Of a stretch of 64,000 nucleotides of DNA, positions 43,926 through 55,358 are shown piece by piece. Under the pieces are notes generated by a model that saw only the letters and a list, made by a program, of their open reading frames with translations, ran no database searches and was not told the DNA's origin. The position numbers were made by a program, and so were the translations under genes. Position 1 is the first letter of the stretch, and every line of letters starts with the position of its first letter. Origin of the DNA: Symsagittifera roscoffensis (lineage: Eukaryota; Xenacoelomorpha; Acoela; Convolutidae); NCBI RefSeq assembly GCF_963678635.1, contig NC_087062.1, forward strand, positions 8,110,193 to 8,174,192, written 5' to 3'.

Positions 43926-45521
43926 GGGTTTTACAGAGTTTTTTAGAATTATCTTTCTGCAATTCAAAGGATGGATGATGGACGTTGGTATTTGGCGAAC
44001 ATCGTACTTTTGTCCGGTTTCTCTTTTTTAGAGAAGTTCCAAGACGCTGAAGTGAGGGGCATCAATCGTTGTGTCTTCTTATGACAACGATGGTGTTTCC
44101 CAATGAAATCAATCTGATTTCAGAATGGTTTGCTATGACGGGTTTTTCTGTTTTATGTAGAGAACTTCTTTTGTGTTCGACCTCGTCTGGGAATGGCGTG
44201 GATATTGTGCGTGGAGGGAATGCCTTGTAACTCGGATCTGTACGTATACTTGAACATCGAGGTGGTCATTGGTCTAGTTCAATGAAGTCCTTTTCTGCGA
44301 AGTCAAGTCGTACTCTAAATCCTTTGAGTTTGTGATTGTGGACGGCATATCGGTTTGTGGTTGGCCATTCTTTTTTAAAAGTAGTGGGGTCATTTTGTCT
44401 TTGGATGTTCGTCTTTGTTGTTGTGTGATGATCTATATACTGCAAGGTATAGTTTACGTTTATAAAATTTTTATTAATTCAGTTTTTAATTATGATTTTG
44501 GTTAGTTGTTTTCACAAAAGCATTTTGTTTTAGTTCGGTTATTTTGAAGAGTTACTCACCCTTGAGTACCTCTTATTAAAAATAGAAGTGTGGTCACAAA
44601 GCGTGGATGTAGCACGGTGGGTTAGGCCGGCTATAGAGCATGCTCAGGACGTCCTCTCTGGTGGATTAGGCCAGGAGTGGGAGTATGATTTCGTGTTGTT
44701 TCTGTGAGAGGTCCTGTTATGTGATAACATTTTATGTTGGGTTTATGGTGGTTTTTCTTATGTTTCGTTGGTTGTGTCCTTTTTTCAAAAATCAAATTGT
44801 TTTTGGTATGGGTTTGTCTTTCGACTTTTTTGTGTTTTATTATTTCTTTCTTAGACTTTATAATAGTCTTCAAAAGAATAAATTATCCAGTTTTAAACTG
44901 GGTTAATCCGGTTTGGGTACCGTTGGTTTTCTTTTCTTAGTCATGCTATTATTCTATGTTTTGTGGTGTTTAGTAAGCTGCGTTGGTTAGTTTTGTTTAG
45001 TATATAATTCCTTTCCAACCGGGTTAAAGGAAAGTTTGAAACTTGTTATCGCTTGTTAGAGTTGTTGAGTGTGAAAGCTTGAAACTGAAATTCATTATTT
45101 AAACAATTCTTCGTGGGCGAGCTGTGCGAGTTTGGATAGAATTCTTGTGCGAGTGAATGAAAATATCAAAAGGTTAGTACTGCATTTTCATTTCATCAAT
45201 TTACTACATAGAATTTTAATTTTACTGCTTGTTTTGGGGAAAAATTAAATTACAAATTTTCATTTTTTATGAAATTTACTGCTTTTGGGGAAACAGTTTA
45301 TAAATCAATTTACTACATTTGGTATAAATTTTATCAGTTTATCTTGTGGAAAATATTAGTGAAGTGAAGAATTTTAACAAGTTCATCTTTTATTTTGCTT
45401 TTTTGTTTCTTCAGATGATCCTGGTATGAAGAGTAAAGATCTAAATGAAACATGAGTAAAGAATGGTTAGTATTTATTTCAAATTTATTAGTGAAAAATA
45501 TGTATAAATTATACTTACCTG
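43919..45521 (-). other. 3' untranslated region of the retrovirus-like element
   Basis: About 1.6 kb between the last ORF and the 3' LTR. An 80-codon lysine/histidine-rich frame at 44,631-44,873 (minus) has no recognisable feature and may be chance. Otherwise no gene is seen. Confidence 0.5.
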
Positions 45522-47330
45522 TTAGTCGTCGGGGAAAAAACCGTGGGGGAAGATGTCGTGTATTAAGTCGGAGTTTGTTAGTAATTTTGCTAGTATGCGA
45601 ATGATGTTTTTAGTTTGAAGCAGTGGCCAAAGCAATTGAAGTGCTTTAATAGTTTTTAGTTCTTCAGTGCCAACTGCAAACTCATAAGGTGTGTTTTGAA
45701 TGAGGTTATATAATTTGTGATTGTATTTAGTGTTGTGGATGAATTCTAATATTGGGATTTCTATAGGTTGGATAAATTCATGTGGGATAAGGAAGGGTCT
45801 GGATTCTTCTGCGTTAAAGGTCTTTGTGATGGGACAAAATATATACATTTGGGTTATGGGATCATAATTGCGGAGGATGCCGTGAAGGTTAGTATCTTTG
45901 ATGCAATATGTGACATTAAGAAAAAATGGTGAAGTGTATTTAGAGTTAAGGAACTGAAAACGGTGGTGTGGTTGTCTTGATGGAGTGTGTAGGTCAAAAT
46001 GATTTTGTATGAAGCGATAATATGTATATGTGTGGGTTTGTTTAGTGCGTAACATAATGTCGTGTGAGCAGTGCAAATCGCGTTCATGTGGTGCAAGGAA
46101 GTAGAAGGTTAGTGAAAATAATTGAAATTTTTCTTTTAAACTTTCGTAAGCTTGCATGTCGGTTAGTGCTTCAGAAATGATGTGATCAAATTTTCGATCA
46201 AATATATTGAGTGTAAATACATATGGTGTTTTGATGAAGAATTTTTCTGTTAATTGTGGGTTAGCGAAGCGATCATCATCTAATAATTGGTCTTGGTTAG
46301 TTCGTATGATGTTATGATCGTAATATTCTAGCGTAAATTTGTTAGCTCGGGGTGCAGTGAATGTTTTTAGTGATTTTTTATATCCTATATAAGTAAATTG
46401 TCTATGTGTTAGTGGTGTGGTGAGTCGATATAGCATATCTTGATTTCTTTCTATATCGTCATGAGTATTAGATAATGGTAGGCAAAGGGGATTAGTAAAA
46501 TGATAATATGATTCCAATGAATAGGTAGGCATTAAAACATGTTCATCTACAAAGCTACGTGTGTCGTTAGTGTCAAGAGGGGTGTTTAAAGTATATTGTG
46601 GAAATGAAGGTAAGGTGATTGCTAGAAAATCTTTCGTGTTAGTGTGATGTGGATGATTAATATATTCACGGGCACTTCCTGGTTTGGTTGGGAATGGATG
46701 GTTTGGGAATTTTCTTTTAAAAGTGCGATAAGCTCTATTAGTGCTTTTTGATGATTCGGTGGAAGTGGATGATTGTGCTAATGATGCAGAATAAGCTGAA
46801 GAGGGTGTAGGGGTAGGTGGGTTTGAGGATTCTATTGTGGAAGAAATCTGATTTATAGTGGGGGTGTTAGGGTGTAATAAATGTTGTTGTAGGGTGATAA
46901 AATTATCGAGTTCTTGGGAGATTTGGGGAATATCTGGAGAATTGGATGATCAATCTGAATGAAATGAAGAGTAGGTTGGGGTGACTTGTGAAGCATAAGA
47001 GGGTGTAGAAATGGATGGGAGTGGGTTATTTGGTGGGATTGGTTGAAAAGGGGGTTTTGAAAAAATTGAGGAGTTGGTTTGAAAATGATTGGATGGAGAT
47101 GGTTCAGAGTCTGCAAATTCATCAGGGGTTTCAATATTAGGGTTATTGAGTTGTGAAATGGAGTATAAAACTGAAATATTTAAATTAGTGTCTGAATTCA
47201 TGCCTGATGTTATATTACTAGTTGGTAAATCGGGTGGCGGGAAAGCAAAAAGTGGAATTATTGTAATTGGAGTGTTGAGGTTGGTTGGATGGGAATTTGA
47301 GCGGTGTAGGGATCCAAGTTGTCGGCTCAT
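45522..47330 (-). CDS. third post-integrase ORF, unknown function, one in-frame stop
   Basis: One frame runs from the ATG at 47,328-47,330 to a stop at 45,522, 603 codons, interrupted only by a TGA at 46,950-46,952. The first ~200 residues are low-complexity Pro/Ser/Thr/Asn-rich. The remaining ~400 look globular, with many Phe, Tyr and His, several Cys, and no obvious signal peptide or membrane helix. I recognise no family. Its start codon overlaps the stop of the env tail frame in an ATGA arrangement. A matrix, accessory or structural role is conceivable but unsupported. Confidence 0.65.
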
Positions 47331-49931
47331 CGTGGGCTAAAAAAATTATTATTTTGAGACTGAAAAGCGGTGGTATGGGGTTGTTCGATAATTTGTTCAT
47401 ATGTATTTTCATCTTGTGAATGATGTGTCATTATATGTTGTATGGGACTTTGCGATATGTTTGGTCTAAAATTTGGATTGTGTTATTGCTAAATTTCGAA
47501 AATTTCGTGGGACTAGGGATAATGGATGGTTATGTGGTAGGTGTTGCAACTGTGGTGCTGTAGGCGTTATTTCTATATTATTATGTTCTTCGTCGTACGT
47601 GTTCTGTCTTGTCGCTATTTTTGTGTTATATTCTTTTATTTGTGCGTCTAAAAGAATTTTGTTTATTGATGATGAAAAAAATCCAAAAAATCCTGCAAAT
47701 AGTATGCGTGCTACACTTCCTTGTCTATTTACTTGTGTGTGTATAGCACATGTGTTATAGATTCCTTTAAAAGTGAAAAAAGAAATCCTATAAAGTTAAA
47801 CATTGCGTATAAAATAGTTAATTTTTCTAAGATGTAATAGGGCCATCCTAGAAAATCGAGAATTTCCTTTTTTAGTGTAACAAAGCTAAAAATATTTATA
47901 GGTGAAATATCTTGTGGTCTGTATTTTTCACCATTTAGATATATATAGTCTTTAATGTCTTTAAAATATCCGCTATAATCTTGTGTATAGATATCTGCAA
48001 ATCCTGCTGTTTCGGCAAGTTTGCGTAAGTTTTGGTCAATTGATTGTCTTTGTATAGTGTCCATTTGTGTTAATAATTCTTGGAATTGTGTTGTTCTAAT
48101 GTGATGTTGGATATCGGATTTTGAATATATTCCAATTGATTGTAAGTCGATATTTGGGTTTTGAGCAATAGCTCTAATGCTTTCTGGTGAAAATTTTTTG
48201 AGTGATTGCATTAATGTGGGGTATGGGGTAAAAAGGTAATATTTATCTTCATCAGGGTTCAGTTGTACTACATTGTGGCTATTTTCTGATCCACATGGGA
48301 CTGCGGTATCCCAGAAATAGGTTCGTCTTGAAAGTGTGTCAACGAAATGTACTTTATTCTTATAAAAGATAGGGATTCTTCTATAGCATCGTTTATCTTC
48401 AAAAACATATAGTGGTGATACTTTTTTGGTACAGGTATAAAACCATAAAATGTTTCCTTCGTAGTCTAAAAAATTTGATCTATTTCCTGATAGTAAATAT
48501 CCTGCGTAGGGTATTTTTAATACTGCTAGTGCAAGTGATTGTAGGATTTGTGTCCGTTCTAATTCGCATAGTTGGTGAAGTGTTTCTAATTCAGAGAGTG
48601 ACATTTCCTGAAAAATTCGGCTAATTGTGTAGTCTAATTTCATATCTAAGTGAATATCATAGTGGATATTACCAAAATAAGAATTATTCATTAGTGATAG
48701 TTCTTGTAAACGTGTGCTTCTAGTGTCATGGGGCTTTAGATGTCCACCTGGTTGACCATTACTTTTTTGAAAATTAACTGGTATATATGATGTTCCTTCG
48801 TTTAGAGGATGACCTGTGGCATAAGGGTCAATTTTTATTTTTCCAGTGGTCATGTCGAAACCTTTTTCGTATTCAACTAATATTTCAGAACATTGTGTTT
48901 TGTAAAGTGGGTTTCTGTTTTTGCATGCAAGTTCTGTTTCTTGATATATTTGAAAACGTGTCAGTTTATTTTCTATATTGTGGATGTTTCTAAAATCAGT
49001 ACTTTGTTTTCGTGATGGATTTACTTGTTCATATGGTATTGATTGTATGAATAATTTTTCGGGAAATTTTATCATTCGAGCGTGTATTTTTGCTACTTGA
49101 AATGTTGTACATGTATCTTCGGGAAACCAAACAATTGTTGCTTGTGTTCGTGTTGTAGGGTCAAAATAACCTTGATCGTTTTTACAAGGTAATCTAATTC
49201 CTTGATAGATCATTGTGTTGTCAGATAAATCTCGTGTGAGTAGTATTTTTTCGAGTTGTATTTTCCAATCGAAAAACATTATTTCTTGATATCCTTTGTT
49301 TTTTGTGTCTGCTTTGCAGTTTGATGGGTTATTTATACCAATGTGTGGTATCCAGTGTTTATCGTGTATGTCATAAGTTAATCTTCCGTGTGCGCCGTTG
49401 TATGGGTATTTTTCATCTAGTTTTATATGTCCTTGATATCTTTCAAGTTCTGCTTGATGTACAGAATCTGCAAAAACTTGGAAATATGTCGGTGTTTTTA
49501 TTTCTTGTGATATTTAGTCTGAGTAACTCGTTTTTACAATCTTCGGGATTGAGATGTAAAAGTCGTTCGATATTACTCTGGTAGAATGATTCGTGGTCAA
49601 GTCGGTTTTTATTTCCATTTGAGACTTGTGAACAATGTATTTTCTTTTCGGAAAATGTTGCTGTGAATTTGTATCCTATAACTGTTGTTGCTCGGGCTTT
49701 TGAATAGAGTGTCGCTATTACATTTGTAGTTTCAATAGCTTGTGGTTCTGTTTCGCATTGTGATACTTGATTTATTGCATATTTGTGTAGTGTTTTTTGT
49801 TCATTTTCTTCACAATCGTAATGTGTTACTAATAAGTCTTGGGGTCCTGTGCGGGGAGAAGGATTTATATTCTGATCGGAAATTACTAGAAAAAAAAGTT
49901 GGAGAAAAATTAATATTTTTAGAATATACAT
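47327..49931 (-). pseudogene. env-like membrane glycoprotein, frame-broken
   Basis: The minus-strand ATG at 49,931 starts a hydrophobic signal peptide (about 18 residues, LIFLQLFFLVIS). A cysteine-containing ectodomain follows: about 145 residues in the first frame, then about 580 in the frame ending at 47,729. Near its end is a hydrophobic stretch (YAMFNFIGFLFSLL). After another break near 47,775 a neighbouring frame carries a second hydrophobic segment (ILFAGFFGFFS, about 47,655-47,715). Downstream is a hydrophilic tail that, after a further break near 47,475, closes at 47,327. Breaks: about 49,495, 47,775 and 47,475. Secretion signal, ectodomain and C-terminal membrane segments fit an entry/fusion glycoprotein. 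Resemblance to negative-strand-virus glycoproteins, such as those captured by other invertebrate retroelements, is a guess. Confidence 0.7.
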
Positions 49932-51246
49932 GTGTATGATAATCCTGAATATGGGTTATAAAATGTGATGTAACCAATTGTCTTTTTGGTATATCTGTCG
50001 TATTTATATATTACTTCAGTTGTTATAAATGGTGGTGGTAGTGATTGAGCTGTTATATTTGGTGGGTTTAATGGGTAAGGATGTTGAGCAATGTTGTTTA
50101 GTTTAACCGTGATTTCAAATTTTAATTGTAGACTATTTTTTGGAGTATTTGGATGTTATGATCACGAATGTCTTCGTGGATATCTTGTCTATATTGTAAT
50201 CTATTAAGTGCCCAGTTGTGGAGTCGGTTACTTTCTGGGTGCTGTCCAAATAATGGTGGGGGTGCTGTGAATGTATTCCAGTCTAATCTTAGAGGGATAT
50301 TTGTTGATGATTGTTCTCGATATCTAGCGTCGAGATTATTTGGGAAATTTAAAGGAAAAGGTGTCGGTGAAATTTGGTTTATTGATGGTGTTGATGGTAG
50401 TGATAATGTTTCTGGTAGTGATGATGATGTTGTTGTATCGGTAGAAATATCTATTGGATCATTTATTAAGTTGGGTTCACCTTGTGTGAATGATTGTGTT
50501 GTCCAATATGGTAGTCGTGATGTTTGGTTTGGGGGGTTAAAGGGATTTTTGCGTATTTGTTCAGATGTTGGTGTTGAACCTAAATAATCTGAGGGCAGAC
50601 TTGAGGTGCTACGTTGTGAAAGAAGCGTAGGGGTTTCTGGTAATATACCAATTGGGTTTTCCGGAGTACTTTGTGATGGGGATTGGGGTATATCAAAATG
50701 AACTCGGGGGGTTTGAAAATTTCTGTTTCGTCGTGGATGTATAATTTGTCTATTTATTTCAACTGTATTTTAATTTTGACTAAGATTTCGTATTCTACTT
50801 AATTCTTGTGGTAGTGTTGGGTATAAGTTATATGTTGGTTCACTTAGAGGTGCTTGTCGTTGAACTGGTTCTAGTGGTTCAGATAAGCGAGCGTGTCGTT
50901 CTTCAAAGGTATATGGGTTATCTTGGAAAGAAATTCGTGTAGATGTTTGGGGATTTTGGGTAGTTGTAGGTGGTGTCGGGTTTTCTTGGGATGATGTCGG
51001 TGAAGACTGACTGTGTGATTGTTGGTTAGCAATTTTTGAGGGTTTTTATTGAATCTTTTAGTGAAAAAATTTATGTTTATTGTAGTATTCTTCTAGAAAA
51101 AGAATTAAAAGGATTGTTGCTAAGGCAAATGTTATGACTGCCTTTTTTATACATTTGCATATTGTCAAGATGAGGGATGATAAAAATGTTATAAAAATTA
51201 CAAACAGTAAAAAAATCTCTGTTCTACTAAAAATGGTTCGTATCAT
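49919..51246 (-). pseudogene. first post-integrase ORF: N-terminal membrane segments plus Pro/Ser/Thr-rich region
   Basis: The ATG at 51,246 opens 62 codons with two hydrophobic segments (LLFVIFITFLSSLIL and AVITFALATILLILFL). In the same frame, beyond stops at 51,058-51,060 and 51,046-51,048, lies a long Pro/Ser/Thr/Gln-rich stretch with a third stop at 50,770-50,772. A frame break in an A6 run at 50,136-50,141 leads to a final ~75 residues rich in Pro, Tyr and Ile. These end at 49,919, 12 bases past the env start, so the two genes overlap. I recognise no family. The membrane piece may be a separate small protein, since two stops follow it closely. Confidence 0.5.
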
Positions 51247-52154
51247 TTAGATAAGTTTTGTATCTCGTACCCGTGAATATGGTCAATGGCTTTTGAAAGT
51301 TGGAGGTATAGTTCAAATAGTGAATAGAAAATTTAAAAAATATTGCAAAAAATGATTAAGATTATTACAAAAGCTTCAAAGGTATCAAAAAGAAATATAA
51401 ATAAAAGTTTAAATATTGTTAAAAAGTTTATGAAAATGTTGAGTATTATGTTGACTGATCGAGAGAAGAGCATTTAAGAAATGGCTTCTTGATCGAATAT
51501 TTTTTGTTGTTTGGGGCAATTTTCAAGTGTGGTCGAATTATTTATTGGTTTTTTGACAAGTGGGTTGAGTTTTGTGAAAAATTGTTGGGGGCGAATTTTA
51601 TGGTGTTCGGGAGGTCTTCTTTTACTTTATTTTTATTTGTCAAGTGATCTGGGGTATTTTTTAGATTTTTATACTTTAGGCTAATTTAATATGGTCGTTC
51701 TTTTACTTTAGGCTAGTTTAACATTTTTGTTTGGGGGGTATTTGAGGTCTGAGTTGGGGAAATATTGTTGATCTTTGGGTTATTAGATAAGGGAGGGTTA
51801 TGATATTATGGTGATATTTATTTTAGTTGTCAAGTTGGAGTGGTTTGCTTATTTTTGACCTGGAGGTCGTAAAGTTATAGTTATAGATATGCCTGGAGTT
51901 TAATATCTTTCGTCTAATTGGTTTGTGTTAGAGTTATAGGAGGTGACGGATTGAATGAATCTTATTGGCTAATTTTGAACTAGAATCGCTGCGTGTTTGT
52001 CAGCATGTTATTTTGAAAAATGAAAGTTTAAAATGTTTCAGAGGTGCAAAGATTATTGATTGTAAAATTAAAGTTGTTTTTGAAATTCAACTTTCTTTAA
52101 TATTTTAGATTGTGGAATGAATGTTTTGTAGTTTTTGCGTGGTTGATTTCTAAG
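51247..52154 (-). other. non-coding gap between integrase and the first accessory ORF
   Basis: About 0.9 kb with stops in all minus-strand frames. It is the likely place for a splice acceptor serving the downstream genes, but none is assigned. Confidence 0.4.
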
Positions 52155-53951
52155 TCATGATGACTCTCTATGTTCTGATTTCTCTAATTGTTCTTGGGGT
52201 ATAATTTTTTCTGTCATTTTTCTATTTTTTCTTTCTTTTTGATGTATATTTTGATCTAGCTTTTTTGTATTGTTTTTCGTTGTAGTTGATTTTTTATTTT
52301 GGTTTTCGAGGTGAATGTCATGTTGTTCTTTTGTTTCATTTTCCGTATGTGGGTTATTTTGAATAACTTTTAAACCTGTGAAAGAACATAATTGAGTTAG
52401 TTCGCGTAGTGCGTATTCTTTTGGGTAATAAGGTAGTAGATTGTTTCGATGTTGAACAATTTCTTTTTGGTCTGAGTCGGTGATTTTATATGTTACGTCA
52501 GTGGGTTTGGCAATTATTTGGTATGGTCCTTTACGAAGGGGTTGTAATTTTTTAGAAATTCCTTTTTGAGTGTTAAAATTAGGTATTAAAACAAATGTTC
52601 CAATTTTCAAATCGGAGGCTGGTGTAAAGCGTGAATTTATTTGTTCATTAATGTTTCGCCTTTGTAACAACTTTTTTGTTACTTTTTGGTAAATTTCATT
52701 GTGTTTTTTATCTCTATTTAAAATCCATTCGGTGTGTGTACCGGAGGCTAATTTAAGAATTTGTGGGTGATGAAAATGATCTTCATCATATGTGTGTAAA
52801 GGTAGGTTATAACAAATTGAGTCTTTATTCGGTTGACAATGACTTTGTGCGTTTTTATGAGAGTTTGCTGTAAACATAATTGGTTTACGTGGCTTTTGAT
52901 TAAAAACCATTTCATATGGTGACATTCCTAGAGTTGTCGTAATTTGTGAATTATATGCTAAGGGAAATAATTTTACATCTGCTGACCATTCGGTGTATTT
53001 TGTATCATTTCCATTGATGATACATCTAAGATATTCTTGTAGTGAACGGTTCATACCTTCGACTAAGCCGTTTGTCCAAGGTGCATGAGATGTACGTGGT
53101 TTGTGTTTAATGTTATATAAATGACATAATGTGAATTCTGTACCGTTGTCTGTAACTAAAATTTCGGGTAATCCGAACTTGGCTATCCAGTGTTCATAAA
53201 GTGTTGTGTAAGCGTAATAAGCGTTACAATGGGGTACTGGGTTAAGTGCTACATAATGTGTAAATGCGTCAACAATTACCATAATGTAGGAGTTTCCTTC
53301 AGATGATGGTGAAATTGGTCCTTTTGTATCGAATGAGATACGATGGTTAAAGTATAAACTTTGTCCTTTAAAATCTTGTTTTTGTGCTATTTGTTTCTGA
53401 ATTGGATAAGGTTTATTTAGCTGACATACTATACAATCATTGCATAGTACTTTTATCCAAATTGGTGCATTTGGGAAATAGAAATTTTGTATAAAATTTG
53501 AATATGTTTTCTCTGATCCAGAGTGTCCTTTAATGTTTTGTGTATGTGAAATGTTAAAAGCTATGAGAATCATACTTAAAGGGAGACAGGGAACTGTAGA
53601 TTCATTTAATTGGTATTCTAGAAGGTCTGTGTTTTCATTAATTGTTGTATTATTAAATTTTCGAAAATATCGGAGGAGTGTTTTATTTCCTAAAATTGTG
53701 GTATCTGCCTTTACGGGTTTAGTTTTGTATTTGTGCCATGATTTTAGTTGTCTAATTACTGGGTCAAGATTTTGATATTGTTTCAAGGTATTAATTGTAA
53801 TTTTATCTGTTGGGGGGAGAAAAATGTTTTTAATTTCTAATTTAGATAAAGGAATTGTATCAAGTGGGTCATGGAGGTCAAAAACTTGATTTATTGTGTA
53901 TTTTGAATCATTTGTTTGTGGTCCTGATAAATGATAGATTTTCTTTTTCAA
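52155..53951 (-). CDS. integrase domain of pol
   Basis: 598 codons from the frame start. An HHCC zinc-binding module lies at His136, His143, Cys173 and Cys176. The catalytic core has Asp208 (FDTKGP), Asp268 (VTDNG) and Glu298 (NGLVEG). The second Asp and Glu are 30 positions apart instead of the usual ~36, so about six codons appear deleted in the active-site loop. A C-terminal GPY-like module (LRKGPYQII) lies near residue 470, followed by a charged tail. The frame is not linked to an ATG; it continues the RNase H region after a break in an A5 run near 53,945. Confidence 0.9.
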   Translation of the reverse strand: MKKKIYHLSGPQTNDSKYTINQVFDLHDPLDTIPLSKLEIKNIFLPPTDKITINTLKQYQNLDPVIRQLKSWHKYKTKPVKADTTILGNKTLLRYFRKFNNTTINENTDLLEYQLNESTVPCLPLSMILIAFNISHTQNIKGHSGSEKTYSNFIQNFYFPNAPIWIKVLCNDCIVCQLNKPYPIQKQIAQKQDFKGQSLYFNHRISFDTKGPISPSSEGNSYIMVIVDAFTHYVALNPVPHCNAYYAYTTLYEHWIAKFGLPEILVTDNGTEFTLCHLYNIKHKPRTSHAPWTNGLVEGMNRSLQEYLRCIINGNDTKYTEWSADVKLFPLAYNSQITTTLGMSPYEMVFNQKPRKPIMFTANSHKNAQSHCQPNKDSICYNLPLHTYDEDHFHHPQILKLASGTHTEWILNRDKKHNEIYQKVTKKLLQRRNINEQINSRFTPASDLKIGTFVLIPNFNTQKGISKKLQPLRKGPYQIIAKPTDVTYKITDSDQKEIVQHRNNLLPYYPKEYALRELTQLCSFTGLKVIQNNPHTENETKEQHDIHLENQNKKSTTTKNNTKKLDQNIHQKERKNRKMTEKIIPQEQLEKSEHRESS

Positions 53952-55029
53952 TTAACGGAAAAAGGTCTTTTTTATGCGAGTGTTGTTTTACTCTTTTTTG
54001 TTGGGTGTTATTTTTTATCCATTGTGAGTATGGAATTGGTTTGAAAGTTGATGTTCCAAGTAGATCAACTTCGTAGTGGTTATTTTGGAAATCTAAGTAA
54101 AGTGGGAAGTGTTGTAGGTTATTTATCTGTGACTGTTCAATGACAGTTTTTACTGCATATTTGCATTCTAGTCGGGGTGATGTTTCGTTTTCTGCAAGGT
54201 AAAATTTTATATTTTTGGGTATTTCAACTGTAGTTTTTCGTGTAAGTAATTCAGGTGGTGTATTTCGACTTAATGTATCTGGTAATGCAAGATTCTTTCC
54301 TGCTGTCCAAACTATATGTAAGTTTGGAAATTTCATTAGAATTAATTGAAATCTATAAACTCGGTGATTTGGGTTTGACTTTTGTGTAAAGAGAAAAATG
54401 ATTGGTTTGTGATCTGTGAATAGAACTGATGGATGTTTTGATCCAAGTATCAGAAATTCATATTCTGTAAGTGTATAAATTATAGCTGTACATTCTCTCA
54501 TTAAAGTTGAGAGTCGTAGCTCTGCTTGAGTGAATAATCGAGAATTTGCTGATATAAGGTTCATTTTATTTGTACCATTGTGTGAATGTAATAATGCTGC
54601 GCCGATGCCAAAATTTGAAGCATCGCACATTGCATAGAATGGTTGATTTGGATCTGGAATTGTATTTGAAATTTGTTCAGTTAGAAGTTTTTTAATTTCT
54701 TCAAATCGTGTTTGATGTTCTGTATTCCATTCAAAATTATTTTGTTGTCTGAGGATATTATAGAATGGTCTCAAATATAATTGCATTTTATAAACGTATT
54801 TGCTTAAAAAATTTAACATTCCAAGGAATTCTTGGATTTTCTTTTTGTTTGTTGGTGGTTGAAGTTTTTGGATAGCATCAATGCGTGATTTTAATGGAGT
54901 TATTGTCTTTCTTTCTATATTATGTCCTAAAAATTTAACTCGTGTTAAAAAGAAGTGTGACTTATCGGGGGCGGCCTTCAGATTTTGGTTCTGAAGTATT
55001 TTGTGATAGTGTTCTAAAACTGTAAACAA
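53908..55029 (-). CDS. RT thumb/connection and RNase H domain of pol
   Basis: 373 codons. The RT end shows FLGH at about residue 34 and the LNFLSKYV connection region. The RNase H acidic set is complete: Asp136 (CDASNFG), Glu179 (MREC), Asp206 (FTDHKP) and Asp251 (LPDTLSR). This Ty3/Gypsy-type RNase H degrades the RNA of the RNA-DNA hybrid during reverse transcription. The frame is separated from the RT palm by a break in an A9 run at about 55,032-55,040, and overlaps the integrase frame by 44 bases at its end. Confidence 0.9.
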   Translation of the reverse strand: MFTVLEHYHKILQNQNLKAAPDKSHFFLTRVKFLGHNIERKTITPLKSRIDAIQKLQPPTNKKKIQEFLGMLNFLSKYVYKMQLYLRPFYNILRQQNNFEWNTEHQTRFEEIKKLLTEQISNTIPDPNQPFYAMCDASNFGIGAALLHSHNGTNKMNLISANSRLFTQAELRLSTLMRECTAIIYTLTEYEFLILGSKHPSVLFTDHKPIIFLFTQKSNPNHRVYRFQLILMKFPNLHIVWTAGKNLALPDTLSRNTPPELLTRKTTVEIPKNIKFYLAENETSPRLECKYAVKTVIEQSQINNLQHFPLYLDFQNNHYEVDLLGTSTFKPIPYSQWIKNNTQQKRVKQHSHKKDLFPLIEKENLSFIRTTNK

Positions 55030-55358
55030 TTCTTTTTTTTTGTCTGTGATTGAATAAAAACATCGTCTAAATAGGTGATTGCGCTTTTCTTGAGTATTAG
55101 TGGTCTAAAAATTTTGCTCATAAAAGCTGAAAATGCTGCTGGTCCTATGGATATTCCATAGAATAGGCGGTTGAATTCATATTGTTGATTTCCAATAACA
55201 AATTGCGTTAAACGTCGTGATTGTTCATCTAGTGGCATTTGGTTGTATGCACTATTCATATCTGCGGTTGTAAAGTATTTTCCGTTTATTTTTGTTAAAA
55301 TAACTTGTATTGGTTCAATAGGCCAATTGCATTTTGATTCGTCTATTAGTGAATTAAG
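55014..55358 (-). CDS. RT palm of pol
   Basis: This follows the protease frame directly after an in-frame TAG (55,356-55,358). It includes the ADMNSAYNQ catalytic region, the LFYGISIGPAAF motif and the YLDD active site at about 55,068-55,079. All three catalytic aspartates are present. It ends where the A9 run shifts the frame. Confidence 0.85.
   Translation of the reverse strand, partial: LNSLIDESKCNWPIEPIQVILTKINGKYFTTADMNSAYNQMPLDEQSRRLTQFVIGNQQYEFNRLFYGISIGPAAFSAFMSKIFRPLILKKSAITYLDDVFIQSQTKKKNCLQF

Noticed and set aside
50168..50587. 139-codon plus-strand open frame
   Set aside because: It is the complement of the minus-strand Pro/Ser/Thr-rich accessory ORF; plus-strand frames throughout the retrovirus-like element are shadows.
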